Positions 16,359-24,998 of a stretch of 64,000 nt of DNA are shown here, piece by piece (position 1 is the first letter of the stretch; each line of letters starts with the position of its first letter). Both the position numbers and the translations under genes were made by a program. The DNA is taken from positions 248,001 to 312,000 of the forward strand of contig CAYSOF010000003.1 of assembly GCA_964432595.1 (NCBI GenBank). Reading direction: 5' to 3'. The notes beneath the pieces were generated by a model, which saw only the letters and a program-made list of their open reading frames with translations, ran no database searches and was not told the origin of the DNA. The stretch is from DASYLJ01 sp964432595. GTDB lineage: Bacteria > Desulfobacterota > Binatia > DP-6.

Positions 16359-17278
16359 GCGACTTCCGCCTGCTGATGATCGGCGCCATGTACGAGAACG
16401 GCGGCAACACCACGCACCGCTTCCTCGACGGCCACCCCGAGCTGTTCGTCTACCCGTTCGAGTCGCAGGTGGGCACGCGGCTCATCAACGACCAGCTCGC
16501 CTCGATGTTCCCCGTCAAGTACCGCTGGCCGGTGTTCGCGCTCGACGCGACGCCCGCGCAGGACTTCTTCGCGATCATCGACGAGGAAGGCAAGGTGCGT
16601 TCGCGAACGCCGAACGTCAGCAAGTTCCGCCACGTGCCCTTCGACATGTCCGACGTCGAGCGCGGCGAGCGCTACTGCGAGATCATCGAGGCGACGGGCC
16701 GCTCGCGCGCCAACAACATGGCGGCGTTCTTCCGCGCGACGTTCGACGTGTGGAAGGACTTCAACCGGAGCGGCCGCGAGACGATCCACGTCGGCTACAG
16801 TCCGATCATCACCGTCGACGCCGCACAGATCCTGACGGACATGCCGACCGCCCACGTGCTGCACGTCGTGCGCAATCCGTGGTCGGCGTACGCCGACACG
16901 AAAAAGCGGCCGGTGCCGCTGCCGCTCGACAAGTACGCGTACCAGTGGACGGTGAACCAGTACCACGCGCTGCTCGTGAAGGAGCAGTTCCCGAAGCGCC
17001 TGCACATCGTGCGCACCGAAGACGTGATGCGCGACTCGGTCGCGGCGTTGAAGCCCGTCTGCGAGGCGCTCGGCATCGATCCGAACGCGCCGTCGCTGAA
17101 GCAGCCGAGCTGGAACGGCAACGTGCTGAACGAAGTGTACCCGTGGGGCACGATTCGCGTTCCCACGCCCGAGCAGAACGCGAAGGAGGTGCAGAGCCTC
17201 TCGCCGCAGGAGCGCGACGACATCCGCCAGCGCGTCTGGCAGTACCTCGACGTGCTCGACTACCGGAGCATCGTCTGA
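16355..17278 (+). CDS. Sulfotransferase-family protein
   Basis: The 307-residue product follows the PAPS-dependent sulfotransferase plan: an N-terminal strand-loop MIGAMYENGGNTTHRFLDGH in the place of the 5'-phosphosulfate loop, then HPELFVYPFESQ. The 3'-phosphate motif VLHVVRNPWSAYADTK lies near residue 175, and a late LDVLDYRSI segment is in the region expected for PAPS binding. The classical RSGTT loop is altered (ENGGNTT), so activity is inferred from overall layout. It would add sulfate to a carbohydrate or lipid acceptor. It is coupled to the epimerase that follows. Confidence 0.72.
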   Translation: MSDFRLLMIGAMYENGGNTTHRFLDGHPELFVYPFESQVGTRLINDQLASMFPVKYRWPVFALDATPAQDFFAIIDEEGKVRSRTPNVSKFRHVPFDMSDVERGERYCEIIEATGRSRANNMAAFFRATFDVWKDFNRSGRETIHVGYSPIITVDAAQILTDMPTAHVLHVVRNPWSAYADTKKRPVPLPLDKYAYQWTVNQYHALLVKEQFPKRLHIVRTEDVMRDSVAALKPVCEALGIDPNAPSLKQPSWNGNVLNEVYPWGTIRVPTPEQNAKEVQSLSPQERDDIRQRVWQYLDVLDYRSIV

Positions 17279-18228
17279 CGACGGCGCTCCTCACGGGCGC
17301 CACGGGCTTCGTGGGCGCGAACCTCGCGCGGCGGCTGCTGCGCGAGGGACGGAACGTCCACTGCCTGGTGCGCCCGGGCCACGATCCGTGGCGACTCGAG
17401 GAGCTACGCGACGCGATCCAGCTGCACGAGGTCGACCTGACCGACGCCGCCGCGCTGACGGCGGTCGCGTCGAGCGTCCAGCCCGATCAGGTCTTCCACC
17501 TCGCCGTCCACGGCGCCTACTCGTGGCAGCGCGATACCGAGGCGATCGTGCGGACCAACGTCCTCGGCACGCTGGCGCTCGCGACCGCGTGCCGCGCCGT
17601 CGAGGTTCCCGTCTTCGTCAACACGGGCTCGTCGTCGGAGTACGGCACCAAGGATCACGCGCCGTCGGAGACCGAATTCGTCGACCCGAGCAGCGACTAC
17701 GCATGGACCAAGGCCGCGGCGACGCACCTCGTCCGTCACTGGGCGCTGCGCGACGGCCGCCGCTGGACGACGCTGCGTCTCTACACGGCGTACGGACCGT
17801 GGGAGGAGCCGAACCGGCTCGTGCCGACGCTGATCCTGCGCGGACTCGACGGTGCGCTGCCGCCGCTGACGCAGCCGGACACGGCGCGCGACTGGGTCCA
17901 CGTCGACGACGTCTGCGACGCGTTCTTGCTGGCGGCCGAGCGAGGCAGGCCCGGTGCCGTCTGGAACGTCGGCAGCGGCGTCCAGACGACGCTGCGCGAC
18001 GTGGTCGACGTGGCGCGACGTGCGCTCGGTCTCGACGTCGAGCCGCAGTGGGGCGCGATGGCCGATCGGAGCTGGGACACGAGCGTCTGGGTGTCGGACC
18101 CGCGCGCGATCCGGCGCGATCTCGGCTGGGAGGCGCGGACGAGCTTCACCGACGGGTTCGCGCGCACCGTCGCGTGGCTGCGGGCGCGGCCGGCGGTCCT
18201 GGCTGCGTACCGGGCACGGCTGCGGTAG
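17275..18228 (+). CDS. NAD-dependent epimerase/dehydratase (extended SDR), apparent CTG start
   Basis: Extended short-chain dehydrogenase with the nucleotide loop GATGFVGANLARRL starting at residue 8, catalytic Ser-Tyr-Lys (TGSSSEYG and YAWTKAA), and the RLYTAYGPWEEPNRLVPTLI and RDWVHVDDVCDAF segments typical of nucleotide-sugar epimerases. The N-terminus fits the family only if translation begins at CTG 17275 (L/M-TTALLTGATG), which overlaps the sulfotransferase stop as CTGA. There is no in-frame ATG, GTG or TTG near upstream, and the first GTG downstream would destroy the Rossmann loop. It probably makes the donor sugar for the local glycan. Confidence 0.85.
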   Translation: MTTALLTGATGFVGANLARRLLREGRNVHCLVRPGHDPWRLEELRDAIQLHEVDLTDAAALTAVASSVQPDQVFHLAVHGAYSWQRDTEAIVRTNVLGTLALATACRAVEVPVFVNTGSSSEYGTKDHAPSETEFVDPSSDYAWTKAAATHLVRHWALRDGRRWTTLRLYTAYGPWEEPNRLVPTLILRGLDGALPPLTQPDTARDWVHVDDVCDAFLLAAERGRPGAVWNVGSGVQTTLRDVVDVARRALGLDVEPQWGAMADRSWDTSVWVSDPRAIRRDLGWEARTSFTDGFARTVAWLRARPAVLAAYRARLR

Positions 18229-18238
18229 GCCGGTCGAC

Positions 18239-18928
18239 GTGTGGCTCTGGGTCGCGTGCGTGCTCGTCGTCGCGCTGCATCGCGACCTCGCGCGCGCGGA
18301 CGAATCGCCCGATGCCCTCTGGCAGATCGTCTCGCGGTGCATCGACGGCGCCGATCGCACGGCACCGTACTGCGGATGCCCGGCGTTCGTCCGCTCATGC
18401 TGCGGCGACACGAAGACGCCTGATGCGGACGTCGTGTGGGGCGAGACGCCGCACTTCGTCGCCATACGCGACATGACGATGTGCGGATGCGACGACGGGT
18501 TCACGGCCGGCCTGGCCATGCCGCGCACTCGGGTCACGGGCATCGAAGACCCGGCGCGCCCGGACGCCATCTGGCCGTTCGCGTGGCAGATCGCGCGCAG
18601 GCGCATCGCCGACGAGCACGAGATCGCGCTGGTCATCAATCCGGACGACGCGCGCACGCAGAACCAGATGCACGTCCACATCCTGCGGCTGAAGCCCGAC
18701 GCCCGGAGACGGCTCGACACGACGTCCGGCCTCATCACCATCGACGTGCCGGATCTCGCGCGGATCTTCACCGCCGGCACCGCGCGCGTCGGCGCCGCCG
18801 CCATCGGCGTCCACGGCATCCTCGTCGTGCGTCGGCTCGACGGGGGGTATCGCGTGGTCCTGACCGACGCGCGCTCGCCGCAGGAGTTCACCCTGAACCG
18901 GTGCCCGACGGCCGGTCGCCAGAAGTGA
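18239..18928 (+). CDS. cdh: CDP-diacylglycerol pyrophosphatase-like secreted protein
   Basis: The 229-residue product begins with a short signal (VWLWVACVLVVALHRDLARA). The HIT-superfamily core ALVINPDDARTQNQMHVHIL carries the His-x-His active-site pattern seen in bacterial Cdh, which hydrolyses CDP-diacylglycerol to phosphatidate and CMP. The CGCPAFVRSCC and MCGCDDG segments add several cysteines that could form disulfides, consistent with export. The GTG at 18239 starts the signal sequence; the gene is the last of the plus-strand operon, 10 bp after the epimerase. A role on a different pyrophosphate-linked lipid in the pathway is possible. Confidence 0.75.
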   Translation: MWLWVACVLVVALHRDLARADESPDALWQIVSRCIDGADRTAPYCGCPAFVRSCCGDTKTPDADVVWGETPHFVAIRDMTMCGCDDGFTAGLAMPRTRVTGIEDPARPDAIWPFAWQIARRRIADEHEIALVINPDDARTQNQMHVHILRLKPDARRRLDTTSGLITIDVPDLARIFTAGTARVGAAAIGVHGILVVRRLDGGYRVVLTDARSPQEFTLNRCPTAGRQK

Positions 18929-18968
18929 GCGTCACTCCCGCACGCCACCTCGCCGTCGCTGACGAACC

Positions 18969-20495
18969 TTACCGGGACGGAGCCGGGGCGTCGGGGGGAA
19001 TGGCCTCCCAGACCCGTGCCGGCTCCGCCCGCCAGGGTGTCGGCACCTCGGGTCCGGGGTACGTCATGAGCAGGCGAAAGCGTCCGGGGGGAATCTCGTC
19101 CGCCTGCGGGATGCAGTGCCAGCAGCCGTAGTACGGCTCGCGACCGCCGCCGGTCACGACGTAGCCGTCGGTGATCTTCGCAAGCTCGGCACGGCGCGCG
19201 GCCTTGTCGTCGCTCAGCCGCTCGAACGCGAGCGGCTGCCCGTTCAGGATCGGGTACCAGTCCGCCATGTGGAAGTCGGCGTACACCCGCTTCGGCGGCA
19301 ACCGGGCCAGTAGACGCGCCACCGCACGCTCGTCGCCGAAGGTGGCCTGCGTCTTGGCCGCCACCCCCGCGCTGCTCCAGAGGCCGACGCCGAGCAGCAC
19401 GCCGAGCAGCGCGCGGGCGAACCGGGGCCGGCCGACGGCCAGGCTCGCCAGGTAGCCGGCGAGCAGGAGGACCACCGGATAGACCAGGGGATGGCTGTGG
19501 CGGATGTTCCGGAACACGGCGACCGGCACGCCGTCGTAGAGCGTCATCTGGAACTGCGACGCGCAGAACACCGCGAGGAACCAGACGAGCACCTCGCGGG
19601 ACGTCCACACGCGGAGCCATCGTGATGCCGCCGCCAGCACGATGACGGCGAACGGTTGGCCCGCATAGAGCCATCCCCCGAGATGGTCACGCCAGAGCAG
19701 CCAGCGCGGATAGCTGAGGAACATGCCCATGGTGAGGCGCCGATGGACGAGCGCGTCCGCCTGCCAGAGACCGGCGAGCCGCATCTCGATGGCGTAGGCC
19801 CCGATCGGCGTTCCCGCGAGGGCGTAGGAGCCGAGCGCATCGAGCCCGAAGAGGACGCTGCCGGCGGCGACGCCGATCCAGGCCTCGCGGCCGATCCGCG
19901 CGCGCCGCCACCAGACGATGATCGCCAGCGCAGGCACCAGCGCGAGCGTCGACGCCTTCGCGTGATACGCCGCGTACAACGCGACCGGCACGACGAGCCA
20001 GCACCGTTGCCGCACGAGGGGATCGTCGCTCTCGGTGGCCCGCAACAGGTAGAGGACGCACACCGCCTGAAAGACCGACGTGAAGACGTCGTTCGCGAGC
20101 ATCGTCGACCAGGCGACGTCGAGCGGCTGCACCACGAGCAGCGCCGCCGCGGCCGATGCGCCGAACGAGCCGTACAGCTGCTTGCCGAGGACGTAGACGA
20201 GGCCGATGCCGAGCGTCGCCATGGCGGTGATCGGCGCGATCATGCCGGCCTCGCCGACGCCCAGCAGACGGCACGCGGCCGCCGTCGGCAGCCACCACGT
20301 CACGCGGTAGCCGTAGGCGTTCGCGGGGATGAGGGCGTGATCGACGATCGACCTGATCGTCGTCCGGAAGTGCACGTCGTCCCCGAGGCCGTACCCGCTG
20401 AACCAGTAGAGCCGCCACACGAGCCCGATGCCCATGAGCACCAGCATGCGGACGACGTCCGCTGCATCGAGTCGAGACGAGCCGGCTCCGCTCAT
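18969..20495 (-). CDS. Polytopic membrane protein, GT39/PMT-like glycosyltransferase candidate
   Basis: A 508-residue protein with about ten hydrophobic helices. The first extracytoplasmic loop contains an acidic pair in GYGLGDDVHFRTTIRSI, the position of catalytic Asp residues in GT-C fold enzymes that use polyprenyl-phosphate sugars. A soluble C-terminal domain of about 120 residues follows (FGDERAVARLLARLPPKRVYADFHMADWYP). The layout fits a GT39-type enzyme transferring sugar to a surface glycan or protein. It is the last gene of the minus operon, 6 bp after its neighbour, which has the same architecture. Confidence 0.65.
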   Translation of the reverse strand: MSGAGSSRLDAADVVRMLVLMGIGLVWRLYWFSGYGLGDDVHFRTTIRSIVDHALIPANAYGYRVTWWLPTAAACRLLGVGEAGMIAPITAMATLGIGLVYVLGKQLYGSFGASAAAALLVVQPLDVAWSTMLANDVFTSVFQAVCVLYLLRATESDDPLVRQRCWLVVPVALYAAYHAKASTLALVPALAIIVWWRRARIGREAWIGVAAGSVLFGLDALGSYALAGTPIGAYAIEMRLAGLWQADALVHRRLTMGMFLSYPRWLLWRDHLGGWLYAGQPFAVIVLAAASRWLRVWTSREVLVWFLAVFCASQFQMTLYDGVPVAVFRNIRHSHPLVYPVVLLLAGYLASLAVGRPRFARALLGVLLGVGLWSSAGVAAKTQATFGDERAVARLLARLPPKRVYADFHMADWYPILNGQPLAFERLSDDKAARRAELAKITDGYVVTGGGREPYYGCWHCIPQADEIPPGRFRLLMTYPGPEVPTPWRAEPARVWEAIPPDAPAPSR

Positions 20496-20501
20496 CGCCG
20501 C

Positions 20502-22157
20502 TCACGATGCCTTGGGCGCCAGCGTGAAGGCCAGCAGCCGGCGCCCCTCGTCGTCCGTGCGCACCGGCCCCCAGACGATGTCGAACCGACGGAGCAGCGC
20601 GGTGAAGAGCGCCGCGAGCTCCCGGCGGTTCACCGCCGATGACGGCCACTCGTTGTCGTCGTTCGGATGGTGCATCCAGTACCCGACGAACTGCGCCGGA
20701 TCGATCCCGTCGACGAATGCGTCCAGCTCCGCCATCGGGCGGATCGGCAGCTCGCTCCACCGGATGCGCTGGTCACCAAAAGACCAGACTCGCTCGACGA
20801 ACGCGTCGTGACCGATGCCGACGTACAGACGATCCGGCACGCCGGCGGGATCGGTGCCGTTCTCGTCGTACGACGACAGGTTGTACGCGAGGATCACCTT
20901 CTTCCCGCGCGCGAGATCGGCGCGCATCTCCCGTACCCACTCGACGGCGAGCAACGGTACGCGGGAGTCGAGGTTGCCGCTGGGCTCCGTCGGCGTGTGC
21001 GTGTACGGCATCGCGAACGGGATCGGCGTACCCTGGGCGTCGAGCGGGACGGCGGCCCATCGCAGCGTATCGGTCAGCTGCCAGACGTTGCCGACCACGA
21101 GGAACCCGAGGACGAGCGGCCGAAGTCGTACACGCGACACGATCGCCGACACGGCCGCGCCGACGCACACGAAATCGAGCAGGAGCACGCGGCGCGGCCA
21201 CACCGCGGCCACGCCTTGCAGCAGACCGGTGTTGGACGACAGCAGGAACAGCAAGCCGGCGTGCGCCGCGATCAACGCGGCCCAGAACCACCGCGCCGGA
21301 AGCGCGAGCGCGCCGGTCACGCCCGCGATCAGGAGCATCGGGAGATCGGGCCCCTGCTCGAGGACGACGTAGCGCACGAAGTTCCATGCGTGCATCGGCA
21401 GGCTCGCCACGGGCGGGATGGCCATCTGCGCGTAGCGCGCGGTGTTGAACGTTTGATGCGCGAGGCTCAATCCGCATTGGATCCCGCCGAGCACGAGCCA
21501 CGTCGCGCGCAGCCGCCAGGCGACACCGCGCAGCAGGACCGCGCCGGCGAAGAAGACGAGGAACACGGTGCGTCCGAGCTCCTGCAGGTGCCACGACGAG
21601 ACGAGCGCGAGCATGCCCACCAGCAGCGCCCAGATCACCGACGACCGGTGGCGCAGCACCACCCACAGGGCGATCGCGTAGGGAAGCGCGTTCGAGACGT
21701 AGGCGAGACCGGAGACGGTGAACGAGAGCAGCGCCGGCGACGCGGCCCATGCGAGCGCGAGCGTCCACGCCTCCGCGCGCGGAACACGGAGCGCACGCGC
21801 CAGCACCAGAACGGTGACGGCCACGATCGCCGCGGTCACCGTGTGGGCCCAGAAGTGCCAGGGCCACCACGACGTCAGCAGACCGGGAAAGAGCGCGACG
21901 GGGACGCCGAAGACGTTCCAGGCGACCATCCCGTCGAACTGGTGCTGAGCGTAGTACTCGGCGAGAGACGCCAGGCTGCGCGTCGACAGCAGGTAGAGCC
22001 CGTTCGCGGCGCCGACCACGTCCCACCCGGGGTAGGCGTCGCCGCGGTGGACGATCCGCACGATCAGCCCGATCGCGAGCGACGCCACCGCGAACACCGC
22101 GAGCGCGCGCGAGACCGCCTGCGACTCGTCGGGATTCCGTCCGGCCGAGGGTTCCAC
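20502..22157 (-). CDS. Polytopic membrane protein with soluble C-terminal domain (GT-C-like)
   Basis: A 551-residue protein with about eleven hydrophobic helices. The first loop, RIVHRGDAYPGWDVVGAANG, carries acidic residues at the place expected in GT-C enzymes. A C-terminal soluble domain of about 180 residues follows, with Asn/Asp-rich segments (AYNLSSYDENGTDPAGVPDR). It has the same overall plan as the following gene and could be a second lipid-linked-sugar-dependent transferase, but no catalytic signature is certain. It starts 4 bp after the small membrane protein gene. Confidence 0.6.
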   Translation of the reverse strand: MEPSAGRNPDESQAVSRALAVFAVASLAIGLIVRIVHRGDAYPGWDVVGAANGLYLLSTRSLASLAEYYAQHQFDGMVAWNVFGVPVALFPGLLTSWWPWHFWAHTVTAAIVAVTVLVLARALRVPRAEAWTLALAWAASPALLSFTVSGLAYVSNALPYAIALWVVLRHRSSVIWALLVGMLALVSSWHLQELGRTVFLVFFAGAVLLRGVAWRLRATWLVLGGIQCGLSLAHQTFNTARYAQMAIPPVASLPMHAWNFVRYVVLEQGPDLPMLLIAGVTGALALPARWFWAALIAAHAGLLFLLSSNTGLLQGVAAVWPRRVLLLDFVCVGAAVSAIVSRVRLRPLVLGFLVVGNVWQLTDTLRWAAVPLDAQGTPIPFAMPYTHTPTEPSGNLDSRVPLLAVEWVREMRADLARGKKVILAYNLSSYDENGTDPAGVPDRLYVGIGHDAFVERVWSFGDQRIRWSELPIRPMAELDAFVDGIDPAQFVGYWMHHPNDDNEWPSSAVNRRELAALFTALLRRFDIVWGPVRTDDEGRRLLAFTLAPKAS

Positions 22158-22161
22158 CGCG

Positions 22162-22392
22162 TCAGCGCCGCGGGGTCAGCTTCTCGGCGAGCCCGCGCAG
22201 GCTCCGGAGATAGACGGCAATGCCGATCGCGGCGGCCAGCGCGATCGCCGTGCGGACGACCGCCAACGGCCCGCCGCCGGACGCCACCTGATTCACCTCC
22301 CAGGCAAGGTAGGCGATCGCGCCCAGCAGCGCCGTCACGATGGTGATGCGATGAACGACGGCGACGGGGCCGGGACCCGGTGACGGCGGCAC
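22162..22392 (-). CDS. Small two-helix membrane protein
   Basis: From the GTG at 22392 the 76-residue product has a Pro-rich start (PPSPGPGPVAVVH) followed by two helices (ITIVTALLGAIAYLAWEVNQ and AVVRTAIALAAAIGIAVYLR) and a basic end (KLTPRR). It lies 4 bp before the larger membrane protein gene. It is not recognised; it may be an accessory to the polytopic proteins of this operon. Confidence 0.55.
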   Translation of the reverse strand: MPPSPGPGPVAVVHRITIVTALLGAIAYLAWEVNQVASGGGPLAVVRTAIALAAAIGIAVYLRSLRGLAEKLTPRR

Positions 22393-22438
22393 GCGTCCCG
22401 CTCTAGCAGCCGGCTTTCCGCACGAAAAGACCGGACGC

Positions 22439-22543
22439 TCAGCGGACGAGGACCACGCGAGGCGACCGGGCACCGAGCCACAGCATGCCGGCGACGCCGA
22501 CCGCCCCGAGCATTCGGACACCGCGGCGCGCGACACGGCTCAC
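22439..22543 (-). CDS. Putative 34-residue membrane peptide
   Basis: A GTG at 22543 overlaps the stop of the epimerase gene as GTGA, the junction style used all through this operon. The peptide (VSRVARRGVRMLGAVGVAGM followed by LWLGARSPRVVLVR) has a basic start and one short hydrophobic helix. There is no homology evidence available from the sequence alone, so it may be chance; the overlap and composition are the only support. Confidence 0.3.
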   Translation of the reverse strand: MSRVARRGVRMLGAVGVAGMLWLGARSPRVVLVR

Positions 22544-23406
22544 GGAAAGATCGCCGCGAGGCTCTCCGCGGCGGGACGCACGCGCAGCTCGAGGCGGGCC
22601 GCATCCTCTGCCGCCGGTACCACCCGCAAGCCGCGCATGCCGAGAAGGCTCTCGGAGCGGAGCGGGAACGGCAGACCCAGCGCCTCGACGACCTTCAGAA
22701 CGCTCAGGATGGGTCCGAAGGGCAGCGGCACGAACACGCAGCGGATGCGCGCCCGCGCGGCGGTCATCCGCAGAAACGCGGCCAGGGAGATCGGGTTGGG
22801 CTCGGCGACGTTCACCGCCCCGGTGATGCGGCGATCGATCGATCGCACCACCGCCTCGCAGACGTCGTCGACGTGCACCGTCTGCAGCGGCTGGCGGCCG
22901 CCGCCGAAGAGCGGCACCACGTGCGTGCTCCGCATCGCGCCGACGAGCTCCTGGAACCGCCCGCGGCCCTCCGGCGCCAGGATGAAGCCGGGCCGCAGGA
23001 CGAGGTCACGCTCGGGTGACAGCAGCGCTTCGAGCGCGTGCTTGCTGCGGGCGTAGTAGCTCGGCGCGTCGGGTCGCGCGTCGATGGTCGACACGAACAC
23101 CGTGCGCGCGCCGGCGGCGCGCGCGGCGTCGAGCAGGCGCCGCGTCCCGTCCTCGTTCACGCGACGCGCGCGATCCACGTCGGTCTCGCGCGTCGCATAC
23201 GCGGCGTGCACCAGCACGTCGGCGCCGGCGAGCGCGTTCGCGTCGAGGACGTCGGGCAGCTCGCAGCGGACGGCCTGCACCCCGGGCATCGCGAACGCCG
23301 ACGGATCGCGCACGAGCGCGCGCACCGTGTGGCCCCCGCGCACGAGGCGCGCGCACAGGGGACGGCCGAGGTAGCCCGCCGCGCCCGTGACGGCGACGGT
23401 GCTCAC
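22540..23406 (-). CDS. NAD(P)-dependent epimerase/reductase (atypical SDR)
   Basis: The Rossmann loop is AVTGAAGYLGRPLCARLVRG near residue 5. The active-site pair is in VSTIDARPDAPSYYARSKHALE (Tyr and Lys, YxxxK), followed by LVLRPGFILAPEGRGRFQEL and a QTVHVDDVCEAVV segment. The 288-residue length suits an extended or atypical SDR acting on a nucleotide-linked or lipid-linked sugar. The GTG at 23406 overlaps the stop of the GMC oxidoreductase gene (GTGA). It is the second epimerase of the locus and could work on the oxidised product of that enzyme. Confidence 0.82.
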   Translation of the reverse strand: MSTVAVTGAAGYLGRPLCARLVRGGHTVRALVRDPSAFAMPGVQAVRCELPDVLDANALAGADVLVHAAYATRETDVDRARRVNEDGTRRLLDAARAAGARTVFVSTIDARPDAPSYYARSKHALEALLSPERDLVLRPGFILAPEGRGRFQELVGAMRSTHVVPLFGGGRQPLQTVHVDDVCEAVVRSIDRRITGAVNVAEPNPISLAAFLRMTAARARIRCVFVPLPFGPILSVLKVVEALGLPFPLRSESLLGMRGLRVVPAAEDAARLELRVRPAAESLAAIFP

Positions 23407-24998
23407 GCGAGGCTCCGCGCCAGCAGCGTACCGACGCGATCCGCGTTGGCCATGATGTTGAAGGTCAGGCCCTTCGGCGGGATCCACGGGAACACCGACC
23501 CGTCCGCCAGATAGACGGCGCGCGTCGCGCGCAGCCGGCCGTCGCGGTCGCAGGTGAGGTCGCCGCCCTCCGGCCGGATCGGGAACGCGCCGGCGTAATG
23601 CAGGCTGGCACCTTCGCCCGGACGCACCGTCTTGAGCGGCAGGCAGCCGAGGCGACGGAAGAAGCGCAGGACGTCACGCTCGTCGGCCCGCTGCGTCCGC
23701 GTCTCCTCGGCGACGGGCCGGTAGCGGACCTCCAGGCGGTCGGGCGTCCCGCGTCGCAGCGTGCACGTCTTGTCCGGCGTCGGCCGGTCCTCGTGGTTGA
23801 TGCCGAGGATGGCCATGTGCGGCATGAGGAGGCGCAGCACCGCCAGCGAGCGCGGGCACGCGAGCGGCGACTCCTTCATCAGCTTGAACGTCAGCAGCGA
23901 GCGATACGAGAACACCTGCGCCTGCAGCAGCCGCGGACGCGCGCCCGCGACGCGGATCATCGCCGTGAGCTGCGCCAGGCTGTGACGGCGGTCGCGCACC
24001 GGCCGGCCGAGCGTGCCGAGGTTCAGCGTCGGCACGTAGCTGTACGGGTTGCAGAGGATCGGGACCGGCGTGTCGTAGCGGCCGAGCGAGCGCAGCACGA
24101 GCCGCGTCGAGCCGATCGTCCCGGCCGCCATCACCAGCGCGCGTCCGGTGTGCGTCTCCGTGGCACCCGTGTCGGCATGCGTCGTATGCACGCGGACCTC
24201 GCCGTCGGCCTCGGCGAACGTCTCGACGAAGCGGCGATCGAGGTACGTGAAGTTGGGCGCGCGCCGCAGCTCCTCGAGCGTCCACTGCGGGCGGTAGATG
24301 CTGCGATCGAGGTCGGCCCAGTAGGCCATGTCCCGATACGCCTCGGGTCCGCGGTCACGGTACTCGCGCGTGCAGACGGCGAGGCGCGTCCGGCCGAGGA
24401 AGAAGCCCTCGGCGTTCAGCACCTTCCGCTTGGTCGCGTAGCGCGCGAGCAGCGTCTCGGCACCGGTGTCGACGTCGACCGCCGGCATCAGCGACGGGCT
24501 GTCCGGCAGGAAGGGCAGCAGATCGTCGCGGTCGCCGGCGACGCCGATGCGCGCCGCCACGGCGTCGTAGTGCGGCTGCATCTCGGCGGCACCGATGCCG
24601 GTGTCGCGTAGCTCCTCGTCGGTGAACGGGAACACGCCCGCGCTCCAGCCGGCGCCGAGCCCGCCGCGCGCCAGGCTGATCGACACCGCGAACTCCGGCG
24701 AGTCGACGGGAATCCGCTGCGCCGCGTCCGCCAGGATGTGCATGCGCGGGGGCGTGAGCTGCGCGCCCACCTTCACCGGTCCGAATGGGATGCCCTCGAA
24801 GCGGTCGCCCAGGAAGAAGCGGTGCTGCTCGGGGTCGGTGTGGCGGATGTCGGTGAAGTCGCGCGGCGGGATCAGCGGCGCGTAGCGCGTGTCCGTGTTG
24901 CCGTAGTCGAGCATCACGACCTGCAGCCCGGCCGCCACGAGCGGCGCGGCCGCGTTGACGCCGCCGGGACCGGACCCGATCACGAGGACGTCGCTCAT
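23403..24998 (-). CDS. GMC-family FAD oxidoreductase
   Basis: The 531-residue product starts with the FAD dinucleotide motif VLVIGSGPGGVNAAAPLVAAG and has ARGGLGAGWSAGVFPFTDEE, an ALVMAAGTIGSTRLVLRSLG segment typical of GMC oxidoreductases, and the C-terminal YLADGSVFPWIPPKGLTFNI-MANADR motif with the flavin-contacting Asn. GMC enzymes oxidise alcohols or sugars. There is no signal peptide. It overlaps its upstream partner (ATGA), which may be a small membrane subunit, and the downstream epimerase (GTGA). The setting suggests oxidation of a sugar or cyclitol in glycan synthesis. Confidence 0.85.
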   Translation of the reverse strand: MSDVLVIGSGPGGVNAAAPLVAAGLQVVMLDYGNTDTRYAPLIPPRDFTDIRHTDPEQHRFFLGDRFEGIPFGPVKVGAQLTPPRMHILADAAQRIPVDSPEFAVSISLARGGLGAGWSAGVFPFTDEELRDTGIGAAEMQPHYDAVAARIGVAGDRDDLLPFLPDSPSLMPAVDVDTGAETLLARYATKRKVLNAEGFFLGRTRLAVCTREYRDRGPEAYRDMAYWADLDRSIYRPQWTLEELRRAPNFTYLDRRFVETFAEADGEVRVHTTHADTGATETHTGRALVMAAGTIGSTRLVLRSLGRYDTPVPILCNPYSYVPTLNLGTLGRPVRDRRHSLAQLTAMIRVAGARPRLLQAQVFSYRSLLTFKLMKESPLACPRSLAVLRLLMPHMAILGINHEDRPTPDKTCTLRRGTPDRLEVRYRPVAEETRTQRADERDVLRFFRRLGCLPLKTVRPGEGASLHYAGAFPIRPEGGDLTCDRDGRLRATRAVYLADGSVFPWIPPKGLTFNIMANADRVGTLLARSLA

